From positions 1 through 5,779 of the forward strand of contig JAUXHQ010000140.1 in NCBI GenBank assembly GCA_030621455.1: a DNA stretch of 5,779 nucleotides. Reading direction: 5' to 3'. Shown one piece after another: positions 5,622 to 5,779 of the stretch; position 1 is the first letter of the stretch, and the number at the start of each line of letters is the position of its first letter. The notes below the pieces were generated by a model. The model made no database searches. It was not told the DNA's origin and worked only from the letters and a program-made list of their open reading frames with translations. The translations under genes and the position numbers were made by a program. Origin of the DNA: Deltaproteobacteria bacterium (GTDB lineage: Bacteria > Desulfobacterota > UBA8473).

Positions 5622-5779
5622 TCAGAGCGCCTGTATGCCGCCAATTATCTCTGTTACGTCCACATTTACGGGGCATTCCCTTATGCACCTTCCGCACCCG
5701 GTGCATGCTATGGCTTCAAAATTCATCTGAAAGTATTCGAACTTATGATGATATCGCTGCCTTATCCGTCGCCACTTCT
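5622..5779 (-). CDS. 4Fe-4S dicluster ferredoxin-like protein, C-terminal fragment (AsrA / HydB / FlxB type)
   Basis: The last 51 residues of a protein read on the minus strand, with stop at 5622-5624; the first complete codon is at 5775-5777 and the rest lies beyond the window. The fragment contains C-T-G-C-G-R-C-I-R-E-C-P (fragment residues 25-36), a C-x2-C-x2-C-x3-C-P ligand set for one 4Fe-4S cluster, preceded by a basic stretch RQRYHHKFEYF. That arrangement near the C-terminus, followed by VNVDVTEII, resembles the iron-sulfur subunits AsrA of anaerobic sulfite reductase, HydB of sulfhydrogenase, and FlxB. These sit directly upstream of an AsrB/HydG-type flavoprotein, as here. It likely relays electrons to or from the 4653-5489 product. 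Further clusters would be in the missing N-terminal part. Confidence 0.82.
   Translation of the reverse strand, partial: KWRRIRQRYHHKFEYFQMNFEAIACTGCGRCIRECPVNVDVTEIIGGIQAL

Overview
The window looks like a stretch of chromosome from a strict anaerobe, most likely a Desulfobacterota (deltaproteobacterial) sulfate reducer or syntroph. This is an inference from gene content: an oxygen-sensitive glycyl radical enzyme, a two-subunit methylmalonyl-CoA-mutase-type enzyme, and a tail of paired iron-sulfur/flavin electron-transfer genes of the AsrA/AsrB, HydB/HydG or Flx type. No ribosomal RNA or other lineage marker is present, so the assignment is tentative.

Layout. Positions 1-414 (+) hold the 3' end of a glycyl radical enzyme gene with an intact glycyl radical motif. 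After a 91-bp gap, 506-2185 (+) encodes a 559-residue coenzyme-B12-dependent acyl-CoA mutase large subunit. A 253-bp spacer follows, carrying two palindromic intergenic repeat elements. Then 2439-2834 (+) encodes the separate 131-residue B12-binding small subunit. A 363-bp non-coding stretch (2835-3197) with a candidate promoter precedes rimO (3198-4565, +), a housekeeping gene. Two genes point the other way: 4653-5489 (-) is a complete FAD/NAD(P)-binding reductase subunit with a 2Fe-2S site, and 5622-5779 (-) is the C-terminal end of a 4Fe-4S ferredoxin-type partner upstream of it.

How the genes may work together. A glycyl radical enzyme followed directly by a B12-dependent mutase is what one expects of a radical pathway that builds or modifies an acid, activates it to a CoA thioester (the ligase would lie elsewhere) and rearranges its carbon skeleton. 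Anaerobic alkane degradation by fumarate addition (alkylsuccinate synthase, then alkylsuccinyl-CoA mutase) is the best known case. The visible part of the glycyl radical enzyme cannot tell this class from arylacetate decarboxylases or lyases of the same superfamily. The mutase large subunit is clearly divergent: the segment that carries the substrate-binding Arg/Gln in known mutases is replaced, the catalytic-site His after Tyr is Asp, and other substrate-contact motifs are altered. It is probably not an ordinary methylmalonyl-CoA mutase, and its substrate is the main open question here. rimO appears unrelated. The two minus-strand genes look like the end of a separate electron-transfer operon.
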